Origin: Vicinamibacteria bacterium
GTDB lineage: Bacteria; Acidobacteriota; Vicinamibacteria; Vicinamibacterales; UBA8438
Direction: 5' to 3'
DNA: 52,917 nt
NCBI GenBank assembly: GCA_022821235.1
Contig: JAJEEA010000551.1
Coordinates: 1 to 52,917 of the forward strand
Within the stretch, counting starts at the first letter, position 1. Every line of letters starts with the position of its first letter. The position numbers were made by a program, and so were the translations under genes. The notes beneath the pieces were generated by a model that saw only the letters and a list, made by a program, of their open reading frames with translations, searched no databases and was not told the DNA's origin. Below, in pieces: positions 19,408 to 29,782 of this stretch.

Positions 19408-19658
19408 GATCAACCGGTCTCCAGCACCCATGAGAACCCACGGGAGGCCGCATTCGCCGGCACCCGGTGCGCGGGCGGACGTAGAATCAACCGAGACACG
19501 CGGGAGACACGCGCCGACAGCAGCGCGGCAACGGGGATGAACGACGGATCCAGGCTCGAGGAATGGCGCCGTCTGCGAGCTCGCGTGAAGGCCAAGGACC
19601 GCAACGATGAACCGGGGGTTCTCGCCCCGCCCGAAGCCTTCACGGACATGCGCGGCAC
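19408..19658. repeat. ~251-bp direct repeat, copy B
   Basis: Highly similar to 12116-12367; here continuous with the full downstream gene. Confidence 0.9.
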
Positions 19659-20001
19659 CGCCGATGACCGGGCACGATTCGGAATGCCGACACCGCCGGA
19701 GCAGACGGGACCGGCGAGTGCGGCCGTCGCGCGGCGAATCACGAAGAGCTGCGCCGGCTGGCCGCGGCCGCCGACGACCCGGGAGTTCTTCGAGGCGGTG
19801 CACGCAACGGACCCCACCCACCGCCAAGCCACGATCATCGGCATGTGGCTGCGCGAGGCACCGATCGACGAGATCCTGCTGGCTTGCGCCGAAGAGGCCT
19901 ACACGCTGCGCGAACTGATCGCGGCCATCCACCGGACGGAGAACGCCCACCGACACCCGGCCCGAAACAGGGAGCTGAACCGGCTGGCGCGAGCGCGATG
20001 A
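19537..20001 (+). CDS. Hypothetical protein, first gene of a nucleotidyltransferase operon
   Basis: MNDGSRLEEWRRLRARVKAKDRNDEPGVLAPPEAF...REFFEAVHATDPTHRQATIIGMWLREAPIDEILLACAEEAYTLRELIAAIHRT; ATGA overlap with next gene. Confidence 0.7.
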   Translation: MNDGSRLEEWRRLRARVKAKDRNDEPGVLAPPEAFTDMRGTADDRARFGMPTPPEQTGPASAAVARRITKSCAGWPRPPTTREFFEAVHATDPTHRQATIIGMWLREAPIDEILLACAEEAYTLRELIAAIHRTENAHRHPARNRELNRLARAR

Positions 20002-20498
20002 CACGACCGACCTTCCCGGAACCCGCCGCGGACCTGCTCGCGAGAAGCCGCGAGATGCTCGACCGCCACGTGACATCCCACACCCCCGGCTGGGCGGGCT
20101 GGGCGATTGGGGGCGGCAGCGCCCTCGCGGCACGTTGGCAGCACCGCTGGAGCAAGGACCTCGACATCGTCGTCGGAAGCGAGACGGAGTTCGCCCGGCT
20201 CACCGAAGCCGAGAACCCCAAGCTCTGGCGTGAGATGCGGGCGGCCGGGGCCACGACGATCGAGTCCGAAGGCACCTTGCGGTTCAAGTTCGGCGAGCGC
20301 CAGGTCGAGGTTCTGGGTGAGGAGCTCACGCCGACGACCGGCCAGGAGCTGACGGAGTTCACGTGCGTTCAGCCGTCCAGAAGGCGCAGGATCGCGACGC
20401 CGAGCGCGGACCCGGCTACGATGGCGCCGAGCGTCCAGCGCAGGCGGTGCGTCTCGGTGCGGGCCTGCTGTTCGCCGAGTTTGGCGATGGCGGTGTGA
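19998..20498 (+). pseudogene. Truncated AbiEii-like nucleotidyltransferase
   Basis: GWAGWAIGGGSALAARWQHRWSKDLDIVVG intact motif, but homology appears to stop at ~20365 where a convergent gene ends. Confidence 0.65.
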
Positions 20499-20719
20499 AC
20501 GCCGGCAATCTCGGTGTGAACGCCCGCAATCTCGGCCCGCACGTCGGCGAAACCGGTGCGGAGTTCGGTCCGCAACTCGGCGATCTCGCCGGTCAGGCGC
20601 TTGTCGAGGTTCGCCAGTTCGACCCGCACCGCCGCGATCTCGGTGCGCAATTCACCACGAACGTCGGCCAGACCCGCGTTGAATTGGTCGGTGGTGACGA
20701 GCGAGTCGTGGTCGGCCAT
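20369..20719 (-). CDS. Coiled-coil protein with C-terminal TM helix (DUF1640-like)
   Basis: MADHDSLVTTDQFNAGLADVRGELRTEIAAVRVELANLDKRLTGEIAELRTELRTGF...LRWTLGAIVAGSALGVAILRLL. Confidence 0.65.
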   Translation of the reverse strand: MADHDSLVTTDQFNAGLADVRGELRTEIAAVRVELANLDKRLTGEIAELRTELRTGFADVRAEIAGVHTEIAGVHTAIAKLGEQQARTETHRLRWTLGAIVAGSALGVAILRLLDG

Positions 20720-20949
20720 GTCTCCAGCATACCCGACACCCTCCGCGTTGACCACTTCCGTCACCTGTCGATCGCGCCCCTCACGACGGCCACGTCCGCC
20801 TCGGGCTCCGAGTCATGACCGGTCCGGTCATAATCGCGACTGCTTGAAGGTCACCGACACCGGCCTTGGCGCTGACGGGCACCGCCGCCACCCGCGGGCG
20901 GTCACAGTCACCGCTGCTCGAGGGTCACCGACACGCACACCGAGCGAGC

Positions 20950-22212
<1,263 letters not shown>

Positions 22213-22293
22213 CGACGACCCGGAGGAGTGCTCTTGAGTGGGGAAGTTGGGGTTGGCCGGTCTGTCCGGCGCCGGTGGACCCACCGCGCCGCA

Positions 22294-22593
22294 CTACTTG
22301 GTGGCCTCCCGCTGCACGAACCGTAGCGACACGCCGCACGCCGCCGCGATCTTCGTCACCGTCCCCAATCGGGGGTCACGGTTTCCCGACAGGCCGCGGG
22401 AGAGGGCCACGCGGTCGACATCGGCTTTCCGGGCGATGGCGGAAACGCCCCCCTGGGCCGCCGCGACGTTGCGAAATGCCTTCATCAACAGTCGCGGGTC
22501 GCCGTCGGACTCCTCGATCGCCGCGTTGAGGTACGCCGCGACGTCCTCCGGTGTCTGGAGACACTCGCTGGCCTCATGGGCTCTGACGGGCAT
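22294..22593 (-). CDS. HigA-like addiction-module antidote protein
   Basis: MPVRAHEASECLQTPEDVAAYLNAAIEESDGDPRLLMKAFRNVAAAQGGVSAIARKADVDRVALSRGLSGNRDPRLGTVTKIAAACGVSLRF. Confidence 0.8.
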   Translation of the reverse strand: MPVRAHEASECLQTPEDVAAYLNAAIEESDGDPRLLMKAFRNVAAAQGGVSAIARKADVDRVALSRGLSGNRDPRLGTVTKIAAACGVSLRFVQREATK

Positions 22594-22725
22594 GCCGCTT
22601 CTCCTGTCTGTAGGTCCTTCACAGACACGGGCGCGGTTCTCGGCGCTCTGGAGCCGGAACAACGTATCGAACGCGTCGGTGCCGTCCGCCGTGACGTAGC
22701 GGACAATCCTGATCACCCCATCCAT
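22594..22725 (-). pseudogene. N-terminal stub of RelE/HigB-type toxin
   Basis: MDGVIRIVRYVTADGTDAFDTLFRLQSAENRARV, then reads into the antitoxin in the same ORF; bulk of toxin absent. Confidence 0.6.
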
Positions 22726-22799
22726 TGTGTAGCCGCCTGGCTACACCAAATCAAGCGGCAGAAGGGGTGGTGGGCTCACGGGCTGCCCCCGAGCGATTT

Positions 22800-23520
22800 G
22801 GCGGCCGACTCACTGGCTGGCGGCGGAGCGGTCGCATCGGGCGAACCCCTGCCGCCCGTGTTGCCTGTGGGGCTGTACAACGGCGCCCGCCCATGGCGGG
22901 CGGCCCGGGAGATGGGCGAGTTGATCGCGGCCGTGGGACCGGAGCTGGCGCGATATCAGCCGGCGCAGCGGTACCACGTGGTCGACGAGCGGCACTTGGC
23001 CGAGGACGATCTCCCGAGCGACAATCTGATGACGCCGGTTGTGGCGCTCGAGCAGAGCGGCTCGGCCAAGGACCTGGCCCGTGTCGTGGAGGCGCTGCAG
23101 GCGAAGCTGGGCGGTCTGCACGAGACGGGGCTGCGTCGGGCCTTCGTCGACTGGGTGCGACAGACGGTGGAGCGGGTGGCGCCGCCCGGCGGGTGGGTGC
23201 GGCCGGTGCGGACGCTGGAGGAGCTGAAGATGACGCTGGTCGAACGGGCGGCCGAGTGGCCGAAGCAATGGCTTCAGGAAGGCATCGAGCAGGGGCTTGC
23301 TCAACAACGCGCGCTCCTGTGTCGGCAGGCGGCGTTGCGGTTCGGGGCGGAGACTGCGGCGCGCGTGTCTTCGGCGGTGGACCGGATCGCCGGTCCGGAG
23401 GGTCTCGCCGTCGCGGGCGAGTGGATCGTGCGGGCCGGCGACGGCGACGAGTTGGTCGAGCGGCTGACGCAGATCGCCGAGGGGGACACTGCAGCGAGAT
23501 CACATCTCAAGTCCACTTGA
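22800..23520 (+). pseudogene. Rpn-family (PD-(D/E)XK, Transposase_31-like) protein lacking its N-terminus
   Basis: LPPVLPVGLYNGARPWRAAREMGELIAAVGPELARYQPAQRYHVVDERHLAEDDLPSDNLMTPVVALEQS... Confidence 0.65.
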
Positions 23521-23563
23521 TGCGGCACCGGCTTCCCCGCGACGGCGTCCACGTCTCCGTGAA

Positions 23564-24550
23564 TCACTCACTTCCGACGGCTGCTTGCGCGGGAGCGCCG
23601 TGGCGCTTCATCGATTTGTTCCTGCCCGTGAACCGGTCCGGGGGCGACGGGTCTTCGCTGTCGAATATCACGCCGTTGCGGCCCTGTCCGCGGCACGTCG
23701 CGATCCGCTGCATCACGATCCGGCTCGACAGTCCGCTCGCGTCGAGCGTTTCCTCGATTCCGTTTCGGGCGTGGAGGGCCCTCGTTCTCTCGACGTGGGT
23801 CTCGTCGGTGAAGACCGCGCCGCCTCGACTTCTCCGCTCGGTGAGCACCCTGTCGCCGTGGAGCTCGATGACGACCCGGGCCATCCGGTGCGCCTCGAGG
23901 ACGTCGGCGCCGGTCGAGCCCAGCTTGCCGAGGTCCGTGCACGGCGTCTCGGTCAGCTTCAGGTACTTCTCGGCCTCGTCCCGGTAGTGCTCGTCGCAGC
24001 GGGCCCAGGTCCACTCGACCTCCTGCTTCCGTTCGTTGTCGAGCAGGCCGTAGGCCGAGAGAAGCTCTCCTGCCGTCTCGTGCTCCTGCGACAGTCTGAT
24101 CACGTCGTAGACGTCCCGGACGGGTCCCGGGCGCGCGGCCCGTTCGAGCTTCCCCCGCAGGATCTGCGCGGTCGAGAGCACGTGTTGCGGTCGCCGGGCG
24201 ATGACGACGCGTTCGGCCCCGTTCTTCGGCCTCACCGTCGCCAGGTTCAGGTCGATGATGCCGTTCGGCAGTTGGACCTTGATTTGCGTCGTCGTCTCCT
24301 GGATGGGCGTTCCCTCGAGGCGGGCCGCGAGGTTCATGTCGTCGTCGCGGATCAGGTGCGCGAGCGACGTCGTGTCGCGGATCACGACGTCGATGTCCGT
24401 GGACTCGCGGTGTCCGATTCGGGCCGCGATTATCGTGCCGCCGCTGAGGTACGGCGTCCAGGGCGCCTGGGCGGGTCCGAGCGTGTTGAGGACGTCTCGC
24501 GTCGCGAGCCAGAGTCGGGCCGCCGGTTCGGGCAGGGTGAGCTTCTTCAC
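23564..24550 (-). CDS. Nucleotidyltransferase (AbiEii-like) with long C-terminal region
   Basis: GTG start overlapping upstream stop; PYLSGGTIIAARIGHRESTDIDVVIRDTTSLAHLI. Confidence 0.75.
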   Translation of the reverse strand: MKKLTLPEPAARLWLATRDVLNTLGPAQAPWTPYLSGGTIIAARIGHRESTDIDVVIRDTTSLAHLIRDDDMNLAARLEGTPIQETTTQIKVQLPNGIIDLNLATVRPKNGAERVVIARRPQHVLSTAQILRGKLERAARPGPVRDVYDVIRLSQEHETAGELLSAYGLLDNERKQEVEWTWARCDEHYRDEAEKYLKLTETPCTDLGKLGSTGADVLEAHRMARVVIELHGDRVLTERRSRGGAVFTDETHVERTRALHARNGIEETLDASGLSSRIVMQRIATCRGQGRNGVIFDSEDPSPPDRFTGRNKSMKRHGAPAQAAVGSE

Positions 24551-25068
24551 GGCAGGCCGAGGTCGCGCGTCGTCGATTGCTGCTTCATCCAGCCCGTGCT
24601 CATCGCGTTGAGCCAGCGAATGAGCTCCCACGCCGGGAGCTCGAGCTCGTGGATCCACCAGGCGAGGTCCTGCAGGCTGTAGCCGCCCTCCTGCTCCGCC
24701 TTCATGATCAGCAGCCGGCTCGACTCGGTGGCGACGGTTCGGGCGATTGCATCGGCCCTCGGCCCCCGGGTCCTTGCCTTCATGACCCGTTCCACCTCGA
24801 CCGCCGTGGGCTTCTCCCGCCACCCGTTGCACGATCCGTGCACGAGGGCGTCGAGGGCCGGGCACGGCTCGCCGGCCGCGCGGGTTCGAGCGTTCTGGTC
24901 GCCGTTTCGGAACCATCCCGATCGCGCCGGGAAGTGTTCGGCGGGCGACAGCGTTATCTGTTCGTTCGCGGTCTCCTCGCGAGGCCGCCGTCTCGCCTCT
25001 TGTCGCACCCAGCGCTGCCGCTCGACTCGGTGGTCGTCGGCGGTCGGCGTCCGGTGTTGCTCGGCCAT
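24547..25068 (-). CDS. Hypothetical partner (putative antitoxin) of the nucleotidyltransferase
   Basis: MAEQHRTPTADDHRVERQRWVRQEARRRP...YSLQDLAWWIHELELPAWELIRWLNAMSTGWMKQQSTTRDLGLP*; GTGA overlap. Confidence 0.6.
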   Translation of the reverse strand: MAEQHRTPTADDHRVERQRWVRQEARRRPREETANEQITLSPAEHFPARSGWFRNGDQNARTRAAGEPCPALDALVHGSCNGWREKPTAVEVERVMKARTRGPRADAIARTVATESSRLLIMKAEQEGGYSLQDLAWWIHELELPAWELIRWLNAMSTGWMKQQSTTRDLGLP

Positions 25069-25275
25069 CGTCGATCTTCTTGATTCTTTTGATCTTAGCA
25101 CGTCTCGCGGGGGTCCTGTTCCTGCCCGACGGTGCCCGGCGAGGGTATCATTTCGCTCGATGGGCCACTGTCCGGGGGCCGATGACATACGCCTCCTCCT
25201 CCGGTGGCCGCGGCCTCGGGCTCGACTCTCTGGCCGGCCCGGTCGCCGCCGACGACATCACGGTGATTCCCTGCG

Positions 25276-26444
25276 TCAGCGCGAGCCGGCCGCGAGCGCG
25301 ACCATCGCCGGCAGGCTCATTGCCCGGATGTCCTTCGCGAGCGGGAAGCTCTCGCCGCCGCCGTGCACCACGAACCTGCGCGTGGGCCGGAGGTCCTCGC
25401 ACGCGCTGTGGAATCCGCGGGAGACCTGGGGCGCGGAGCTCCGCTTGATCTCCACCGCCCAGGTCTCGCCCGCGCCCATGGTCGACGACGAGGTCGACCT
25501 CCGCGCCGCCGGCCGTGCGGTAGTAGCCGAACGACGCGCGGGCCGGCAGGACGGCGGCGACGTTCTCGATGACGAAGCCCTCCCAACTGCCGCCGACGAC
25601 GGGGTGGCCGAGCAGGTCGTCGACGGTCTCGATGCCGAGCAGGGCGTGACGGACGCCGCTGTCTCGGATGTAGACCTTCGGCGCCTTGACGAGCCGCCGG
25701 CCCAGGTTGGAGGTCCACGGCTGGAGTCGGCGGACGAGCAGCAGGTCGACCAGCAGGTCCAGGTACCGGGCGATCGTGACGCCGTTGACGTCCAGCCCGC
25801 GCGCGAGGGCCGCCGCGTTGTGCGTCTGCCCCTGGTTGTGGGCGAGCATCGTCCAGAATCGGCGCAGGGTCTCGGCGGGAATGCGCGGACCGAGCTGCGG
25901 AACGTCGCGCTCGAGGTACATGCGGATGAAGGAGATCCGCCAGTCGAGGCTCTCGGCGTCGTCGGGTGCGAGGAAGCTGTCGGGGAGACCGCCGCGGCAC
26001 CAGAGCCGGCGCTGGGTGTCGGCGGCGACCTCGGTCGCGCCGAAGGGATGGAGCTCGCACTGGGCGACGCGGCCCGCGAGCGTCTCGCCCGACTGTCTCA
26101 GCAGCTCGACCGACGCCGATCCGAGCAGCAGGAACATGCCGGCCCGCTTGCCGGCCAGCCGCCGTCGGTCGATGATGCCGCGCAAGGGGGCGAACAACCC
26201 CGGCGCGCGGTGCACCTCGTCGAGAACCACCAGGCGGTCGGCGTTCTCGGCGCAGTACTGCTCGACGTCGCTGAGCTTGGCGAGGTCGCTCGGCCGCTCC
26301 AGGTCCACGTAGACGGCGTCACGCTCGGCGGCGACCTCCTGCGCCAAGGTCGTCTTGCCGACCTGCCGCGGTCCGATCAACACCACCGCGGGGTTTCCTG
26401 TCCAGGAGCCGACGGAGCGTCGGCTTGAGGCGCCTGTCGATCAT
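25276..26444 (-). pseudogene. AAA ATPase with DUF4143-type C-terminus, two apparent frameshifts
   Basis: MIDRRLKPTLRRLLDRKP/AVVLIGPRQVGKTTLAQEV...TAGGAEVDLVVDHG/GAGETWAVEIKRSSAPQVSRGFHSACEDL. Confidence 0.75.
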
Positions 26445-26447
26445 CAT

Positions 26448-26484
26448 CCATGCAAATATAACTCATAAATCAACATTTGCATGG
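26448..26484. promoter_or_regulatory. Perfect inverted repeat CCATGCAAAT-N17-ATTTGCATGG
   Basis: Arms 26448-26457 and 26475-26484, next to the ATPase start codons, AT-rich spacer. Confidence 0.6.
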
Positions 26485-26570
26485 TTCACGTGCGTGGGCG
26501 GACCGCCAGTGCCAGCCGGTCGCCGTAAAACCCTGTCGGAAACGGCATTCCCCTTGCCGACACGTAGCGC

Positions 26571-27374
26571 ATGAGACCAGAATACGCCCGGATGGTTGAG
26601 GAAGAGCTCCGATCCCCGCAGGACGTTCAACCGGACGCCGACATCCATCTCGACGTCGAGGGCCAGGTCACGCTGGCGACCTTGACGCGGCTCGTCGAAT
26701 CGTGGAAGGACTTCCTCGGGGAGATCGGAAGAGGCGTTACCGGAAATCCCGCGAAGGACGCCGTTCGTTACGTGATCACGAAGGCGTCGGGGGGCAGTTT
26801 CGCCCTCCGCGTACGGCCGCAACCGGCGAGAGAGAACGTACCCGCGGCCATGATGCCGCGAATCGCTCGAACCGTGACCTCCGGCATCGAGGAACTGAAC
26901 CAGGCGGCGAAGCGGCCCAGCCACTTCAGCGACGACGCTCTCGCCAAGCTGCGAGACCTCGCGCGTCTCGTCGGCCCCGAGACGCCGACGCTCAGGGTGA
27001 GCAATGGACGGGGGCGTCCGGTCGTGCTGTCGTCCACCATGCTCGCACATGTGGAGTCCGTGTTGTCGCCCGAGGTGCGCACCATCGGCACCATAGAAGG
27101 CGAACTCGAGGGCTTGATCATCCACGGCAGGAAGCGATTCCTTCTGTACGACAGATTGACGGGCCGCCAGGTGATCTGCTATTTCGGCAACGCGGTCTCG
27201 TGGGAAGAGCTCAGAGACGTCTTCGGCAAGCGCATGGCGGTCACCGGCGAAATCCGTTCGCGACGATCGGGCGAGCGGGCGTCCATAGACGTATCGTCGT
27301 ACTACGTCTTCCCGCCCGAACACGAGCTGCCTTCTGCTCAGGACGTGCGCGGGTTGATCAGGAACGCCGAATAG
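26571..27374 (+). CDS. Hypothetical protein, first gene of PIN-domain operon
   Basis: MRPEYARMVEEELRSPQDVQPDADIHLDVEGQVTLATLTRLVESWKDFLG...; stop overlaps PIN GTG (TAGTG). Confidence 0.7.
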   Translation: MRPEYARMVEEELRSPQDVQPDADIHLDVEGQVTLATLTRLVESWKDFLGEIGRGVTGNPAKDAVRYVITKASGGSFALRVRPQPARENVPAAMMPRIARTVTSGIEELNQAAKRPSHFSDDALAKLRDLARLVGPETPTLRVSNGRGRPVVLSSTMLAHVESVLSPEVRTIGTIEGELEGLIIHGRKRFLLYDRLTGRQVICYFGNAVSWEELRDVFGKRMAVTGEIRSRRSGERASIDVSSYYVFPPEHELPSAQDVRGLIRNAE

Positions 27375-27852
27375 TGGATTACCGGTACTGGGACTCGAAC
27401 GCGTTCCTGGGGTGGCTCGCCGAGGAATCAGACAAGGTCGACCATTGTCGCCCCGTCATCGAAGCGGCCGAAGCGGGAAAGTGAGAATTCTGACCTCTGC
27501 CCTGACTATCCCGGAAGTGCTCTGGATAAAGGGGCGAAATCGGGTGCCGGCGGACTCTGCGGCCAAGGCGGAGGCTTTCTTCAAGCACGAGTGGATCGTC
27601 ATCAGAGAGCTGGACAGGTTCATCGCCGAGGATGCCAGAGCCCTGGTGTGGGACCACAACGTCAAACCGAAGGACGCCGTCCACGTTGCGACCGCGCTGA
27701 AGCGCGACCTGCCCATCGAACAGCTCGACACGTTCGACGAACCGCTGATTCGTCTTTCCGGGAAGCTGGGCGAGCCGCCCCTGATCATCGGCAAGCCCAA
27801 CATGGAAGCGGCGCTTCCCCTCTTCGAGCACGACGAAGGCACGGATCCGTGA
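27374..27852 (+). CDS. PIN-domain (VapC-like) protein requiring a -1 shift at 27475-27481
   Basis: VDYRYWDSNAFLGWLAEESDKVDHCRPVIEAAEAGK/VRILTSALTIPEVLWIKG...DAVHVATAL; GCG GGA AAG TGA at the junction. Confidence 0.7.
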
Positions 27853-28183
27853 GCTGAACTCTGGCCGGGGGGGGGGCGCCGCGCGCCGGCTGTCGAGTGC
27901 CTCGCGAGCAGCGGCGGCCGGGAACTTCGACGCGAGCTGCCCGGCCACGATCAACGCCGGATGGCGCAGCATCGCGCGGCGAGCGGGCCTCGGACACGGT
28001 TACACCACGGAGGCCGGCCTCGTCTCACCGACATCTCGCCCCGGCGGACGGTGACCGCCGGAACTTCGACGGTCATCGAATCGTCGTAGGGACTGACGAG
28101 CCGCGTACGGGTCGGCCCCGCACGCGTCGTCGTCGCGCATCGCGTCCATGTCCTGTTCTCATCGTTCCATTCGGAGGAGCCTC

Positions 28184-29515
28184 ATGCGAACCGTTGCCGC
28201 AACCGTTCTGACCGCCCTCGCCCTGCTCGGTTTGCTGTCGCCGGCCGCCGCGCAGCCGGCGGGGGAGACGGTCACGTTCACCGAGCACGTGGCGCCCATC
28301 TTCTACGAGAGCTGCACGACCTGCCATCGGCCCGGTCAGGTGGCCCCGATGTCGCTGCTGACCTACGAGGACGCCCGGCCCTGGGCCCGCGCGATCCGCC
28401 AGAAGGTCGTCGACCGCGAGATGCCGCCGTGGGACGCCGACCCCGCCGTCGGCGTCTGGGCCAACGACCGCAGCCTGAGCGACGAGGCCGTCGCCACCAT
28501 CGCGGCGTGGGCCGACGGCGGGGCGCCGCGCGGCGACCGCGCCCTGCAGCCGCCCCTGCCCGCCTACGCGGACAGCGAGTGGGCCATCGGCGAGCCGGAC
28601 GCGGTCTTCGCCATTCCCCCGTTCGAGGTGCCGCCGGAGGGGACCGTCGACTACACCTACTTCGAGGTGCCCACGAACCTGACCGACGACAAGTGGGTGA
28701 CCGCGGTGCAGGTGCGGCCCGGCGCGCCGGCCGCCGTGCACCACGTCATCGTCACCGCGCGGGCCGAGCGGACCCCCGAGGAGCAGGAGGCCCGGCGCCG
28801 GATCGATCCCGGCTTCCGCCTCGACTACGACATCCTGCCGGGGCGGGAGATCGAGTGGAACCCGGGGGTGGCGCAGTTGGAAGGGCGCGGGAAGGGCGAT
28901 CCCCTCGGCGGCACCACGGTGGGCAACGACGGCGTCTCGCTGTTCCAGCCCGGCACCGCGCGCCTGCTCGAGGCGGGCACGACGCTGGTGTTCGAGATGC
29001 ACTACACGCCGACCGGCGAGCCCCACGTCGACGAGACCCGCATCGGCCTCGTCTTCACCGACACCCCGCCCGAGCGGCAGGTCTGGGACGGGGCCATCAT
29101 GCACGGGCAGTTCGTGATCCCGCCCGGCGCGGCCGACTTCAAGATCGAGACGGACCTGACGTTCACCAAGGACGTGAAGCTGCTGAACCTGCTGCCGCAT
29201 TCGCACCTGCGCGGGGTGCGCTGGGAGTACGAGGCGGAGTACCCGGACGGCCGGCGCGAGACGATTCTCTCGGTGCCGGAGTACGACTTCAACTGGCAGA
29301 TCGACTACATCTTCGACGAGCCGCTGGTCCTGCCCGGCGGTTCGAAGATTCATGCCTCGGCCTGGTACGACAACTCGGCCGCCAACCGGTCCAACCCGGA
29401 CCCGACGGCCGAGGTGCGTTGGGGCGAGCAGACCGACGAGGAGATGATGTTCACCGCGCTCTCGTACCTGATCGACGACGAGGCGGCGGCGGAGGAGACT
29501 ACGCAGCAGCAGTAG
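28184..29515 (+). CDS. Secreted c-type heme + copper type II ascorbate-dependent monooxygenase-like protein
   Basis: Signal peptide, CTTCH heme motif, VHHVIVT and HSHLRG histidine segments; GGAGG ribosome site. Confidence 0.75.
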   Translation: MRTVAATVLTALALLGLLSPAAAQPAGETVTFTEHVAPIFYESCTTCHRPGQVAPMSLLTYEDARPWARAIRQKVVDREMPPWDADPAVGVWANDRSLSDEAVATIAAWADGGAPRGDRALQPPLPAYADSEWAIGEPDAVFAIPPFEVPPEGTVDYTYFEVPTNLTDDKWVTAVQVRPGAPAAVHHVIVTARAERTPEEQEARRRIDPGFRLDYDILPGREIEWNPGVAQLEGRGKGDPLGGTTVGNDGVSLFQPGTARLLEAGTTLVFEMHYTPTGEPHVDETRIGLVFTDTPPERQVWDGAIMHGQFVIPPGAADFKIETDLTFTKDVKLLNLLPHSHLRGVRWEYEAEYPDGRRETILSVPEYDFNWQIDYIFDEPLVLPGGSKIHASAWYDNSAANRSNPDPTAEVRWGEQTDEEMMFTALSYLIDDEAAAEETTQQQ

Positions 29516-29782
29516 GACCGCCCGCAGCATCTCCCGCGTGTGGCCAGGGGGCCGTGCGATCGACCGTTCGCACGGCCCCCGTGCTTTGCCAGCCGTGAGG
29601 GCGCATGGGCTCTACGCCGGCGCTCGCATGCTTGACGGGGGGCGCCAGACGCCATGGGACGAGCCCGGGGGCCGTTCGTTCCCGGCCGGGCTCACGAGGG
29701 GTCGACCGATCTCCAGCCCGTGGATCACCGCCACGATGCGGGCCGCTCGGTGCCGGTTTCGCGCTACGATGGAGGCGCCGTG

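Noticed and set aside
27852-28183. Intergenic G-run (GGCCGGGGGGGGGGCGCC) and repeated CCGG(G)AACTTCGACG
   Set aside because: Short and isolated; likely compositional, and homopolymer length may be unreliable
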